Shown here piece after piece: positions 39,202 to 40,041 of a DNA stretch of 40,041 bases (position 1 is the stretch's first letter; every line of letters starts with the position of its first letter). The stretch spans positions 1 through 40,041 of the forward strand of contig JAFKKM010000050.1 in assembly GCA_017305555.1 (NCBI GenBank), given 5' to 3'. The notes below the pieces were generated by a model. That model was not told the DNA's origin. It was given only the letters and a program-made list of their open reading frames with translations, and did no database searches. This stretch comes from Hyphomicrobiales bacterium (GTDB lineage Bacteria > Pseudomonadota > Alphaproteobacteria > Rhizobiales > Xanthobacteraceae). A program made the translations under genes and the position numbers.

Positions 39202-40041
39202 TCATGCTCCGTACGGTTCGAGGACCAGATCGTGGGTAACCATCACACGAACCGGGAAACCAGGCCGGATCGTGATCGTCGGCTGAATGTTGAGCGAGCG
39301 GCTGACCACTTGCTGTCCAGTCTGGTTAATGCTTTGCGACATCCCCTGTTGGACTGCTTCGGCAAGCGAGCCATTATTGTTGCCGCTCATGCCGACCTCC
39401 GTTCCAACGCTCAGGACAGTCGAAAGAAGAGCGGCCTTGAACAGCATGCCCCAATGGTTATCGACCTCGTCCTCAAGGCCAGCGTAGCCTTCGGTGTCAG
39501 CGCCAGGTTGGCGCTCCAGGACGATCGATTTGCCGTTCGGCATGATGAGACGGTTCCAGACGAGCAAGGCGCGCGACTGGCCAAATGCAATCTGCGCATC
39601 GTATTGGCCGATCAGACGTGATCCTTGTGGGATCAGCAGCGTCTTGCCCGTCGGACTGTCATAGACGTCCTCTGTCACCTGCGCTGTGACCTGACCCGGC
39701 AAATCTGAACGGAGTCCGGTGATCAGGGACGCCGGGATCACAGCGCCAGCCTGCAGCACATAGGGACTAGCCGGTTCTTGGACGCGATCAGGGCTCGTGG
39801 TGCGGCGGTCGATGTTGCCATTCAGGAAAGCGAGCTTGTGATCCTGAGATGTAAGGTCGGCCGACGTGTTCGCCGGTGCCGGGTCTGGGGTGCCGGCGGT
39901 CGGTGAAGGCGTCACCGAGCCTGCCGCGACATTTGTCGTGGCGAACAGATGGCTGGTCCGCGCTGCTTCCATCTCTTGAGCAAGTCGTTGCTCTTCGGGA
40001 CTCGGACCGGGCATCGGCATTCCAGGTGCGGGCGCGCCGGC
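39202..40041 (-). CDS. trbI: Conjugal transfer protein TrbI (VirB10-like), 5' end cut by the window
   Basis: C-terminal part of a VirB10/TrbI scaffold protein of a type IV secretion system, which spans from inner to outer membrane. The visible 279 codons continue beyond base 40041 (the frame is open, with a Pro-rich GAPAPGMPMPGPSPEEQRLA linker). The beta-barrel domain runs from LQAGAVIPASLITGLRSDLP through IPQGSRLIGQYDAQIAFGQS and LIMPNGKSIVLERQPGADTE to the end VRVMVTHDLVLEPYGA, and the amphipathic antenna helix region is WGMLFKAALLSTVLSVGTEV, all characteristic of the family. A methionine at 40020 is internal. It is the end of a leftward trb operon whose other genes lie outside the window. 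Disorder-rich N-terminal parts and a membrane helix are expected upstream. Confidence 0.93.
   Translation of the reverse strand, partial: AGAPAPGMPMPGPSPEEQRLAQEMEAARTSHLFATTNVAAGSVTPSPTAGTPDPAPANTSADLTSQDHKLAFLNGNIDRRTTSPDRVQEPASPYVLQAGAVIPASLITGLRSDLPGQVTAQVTEDVYDSPTGKTLLIPQGSRLIGQYDAQIAFGQSRALLVWNRLIMPNGKSIVLERQPGADTEGYAGLEDEVDNHWGMLFKAALLSTVLSVGTEVGMSGNNNGSLAEAVQQGMSQSINQTGQQVVSRSLNIQPTITIRPGFPVRVMVTHDLVLEPYGA

Larger units (their letters stand above)
29615..40041. mobile_element. Integrative (probably conjugative) element inserted at the 3' end of guaA, right end outside the window
   Basis: The element begins at the guaA terminus and holds an integrase reading away from guaA, an AlpA-like regulator, a regulated efflux cargo, and the leftward end of a trb-type conjugation operon (trbI, DUF2274). 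The guaA 3' end is an established hot spot for genomic islands whose P4-type integrase sits next to it. Many genes here use visibly more A/T and less typical codons than the flanking chromosome (for example 32590-33050 and 37840-38060). The other boundary is not in the window. Whether the element can still transfer depends on genes beyond base 40041. Confidence 0.8.

Overview
The window reads as a high-GC alphaproteobacterial chromosome, most likely Nitrobacteraceae (the Bradyrhizobium / Afipia / Rhodopseudomonas / Nitrobacter group). The reasons are the dense, same-style gene content and several interspersed palindromic elements of the kind I associate with that family (for example around 5563-5666, 17455-17503 and 22634-22684). 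This placement is inference from style; no rRNA or tRNA gene is present to fix it.

Region 1 (1-10258) is catabolic. After the tail of a TetR-family regulator come four enzymes of the distal valine pathway, all on the + strand: mmsA, an isobutyryl-CoA-type acyl-CoA dehydrogenase, 3-hydroxyisobutyryl-CoA hydrolase and mmsB. They are followed by an acyl-CoA synthetase, a MaoC-type hydratase, a short-chain dehydrogenase and a flavoprotein. Together they activate, oxidise and hydrate branched or short acyl-CoA units; the one valine step with no dedicated enzyme here is the hydration of methacrylyl-CoA.

Region 2 (10260-29635) is core housekeeping and mixed genes: a fold-type III PLP enzyme, an Uup-like ABC-F ATPase, a YaiI-family protein, a tandem hotdog-like protein, an orphan molybdenum hydroxylase large subunit, a Ppx/GppA phosphatase with rlmE, a secreted metallo-beta-lactamase-fold protein, a DHA2 drug transporter, two tandem small Pmp3-like membrane proteins, guaB, an unknown protein, an NADP-dependent oxidoreductase, a MAPEG protein, an RsmB-like rRNA methyltransferase and guaA. 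GuaB and GuaA make GMP from IMP in two steps.

Region 3 (29636-40041) is an integrative, probably conjugative, element inserted at the 3' end of guaA. It opens with a repeat-rich stretch and a P4-type tyrosine integrase, whose end overlaps a convergent AlpA-like regulator. The cargo is a GcvA-like LysR regulator divergent from a four-gene set: a small Trp/His-rich membrane protein, a secreted cupin, and an MdtA/MdtB-like RND efflux pair joined by 4-base GTGA overlaps. A second LysR gene then converges on the end of a leftward operon that contains a DUF2274 protein and TrbI (VirB10-like), the last genes of a trb-type conjugative type IV secretion cluster that continues beyond the window.

The most distinctive material is in region 3: the guaA-proximal integrase control region with a nested dyad and three direct repeats, the overlapping int/alpA ends, and the Trp/His-rich small protein with a cupin upstream of a mobile efflux pump that has its own LysR regulator and a clear dyad between them.
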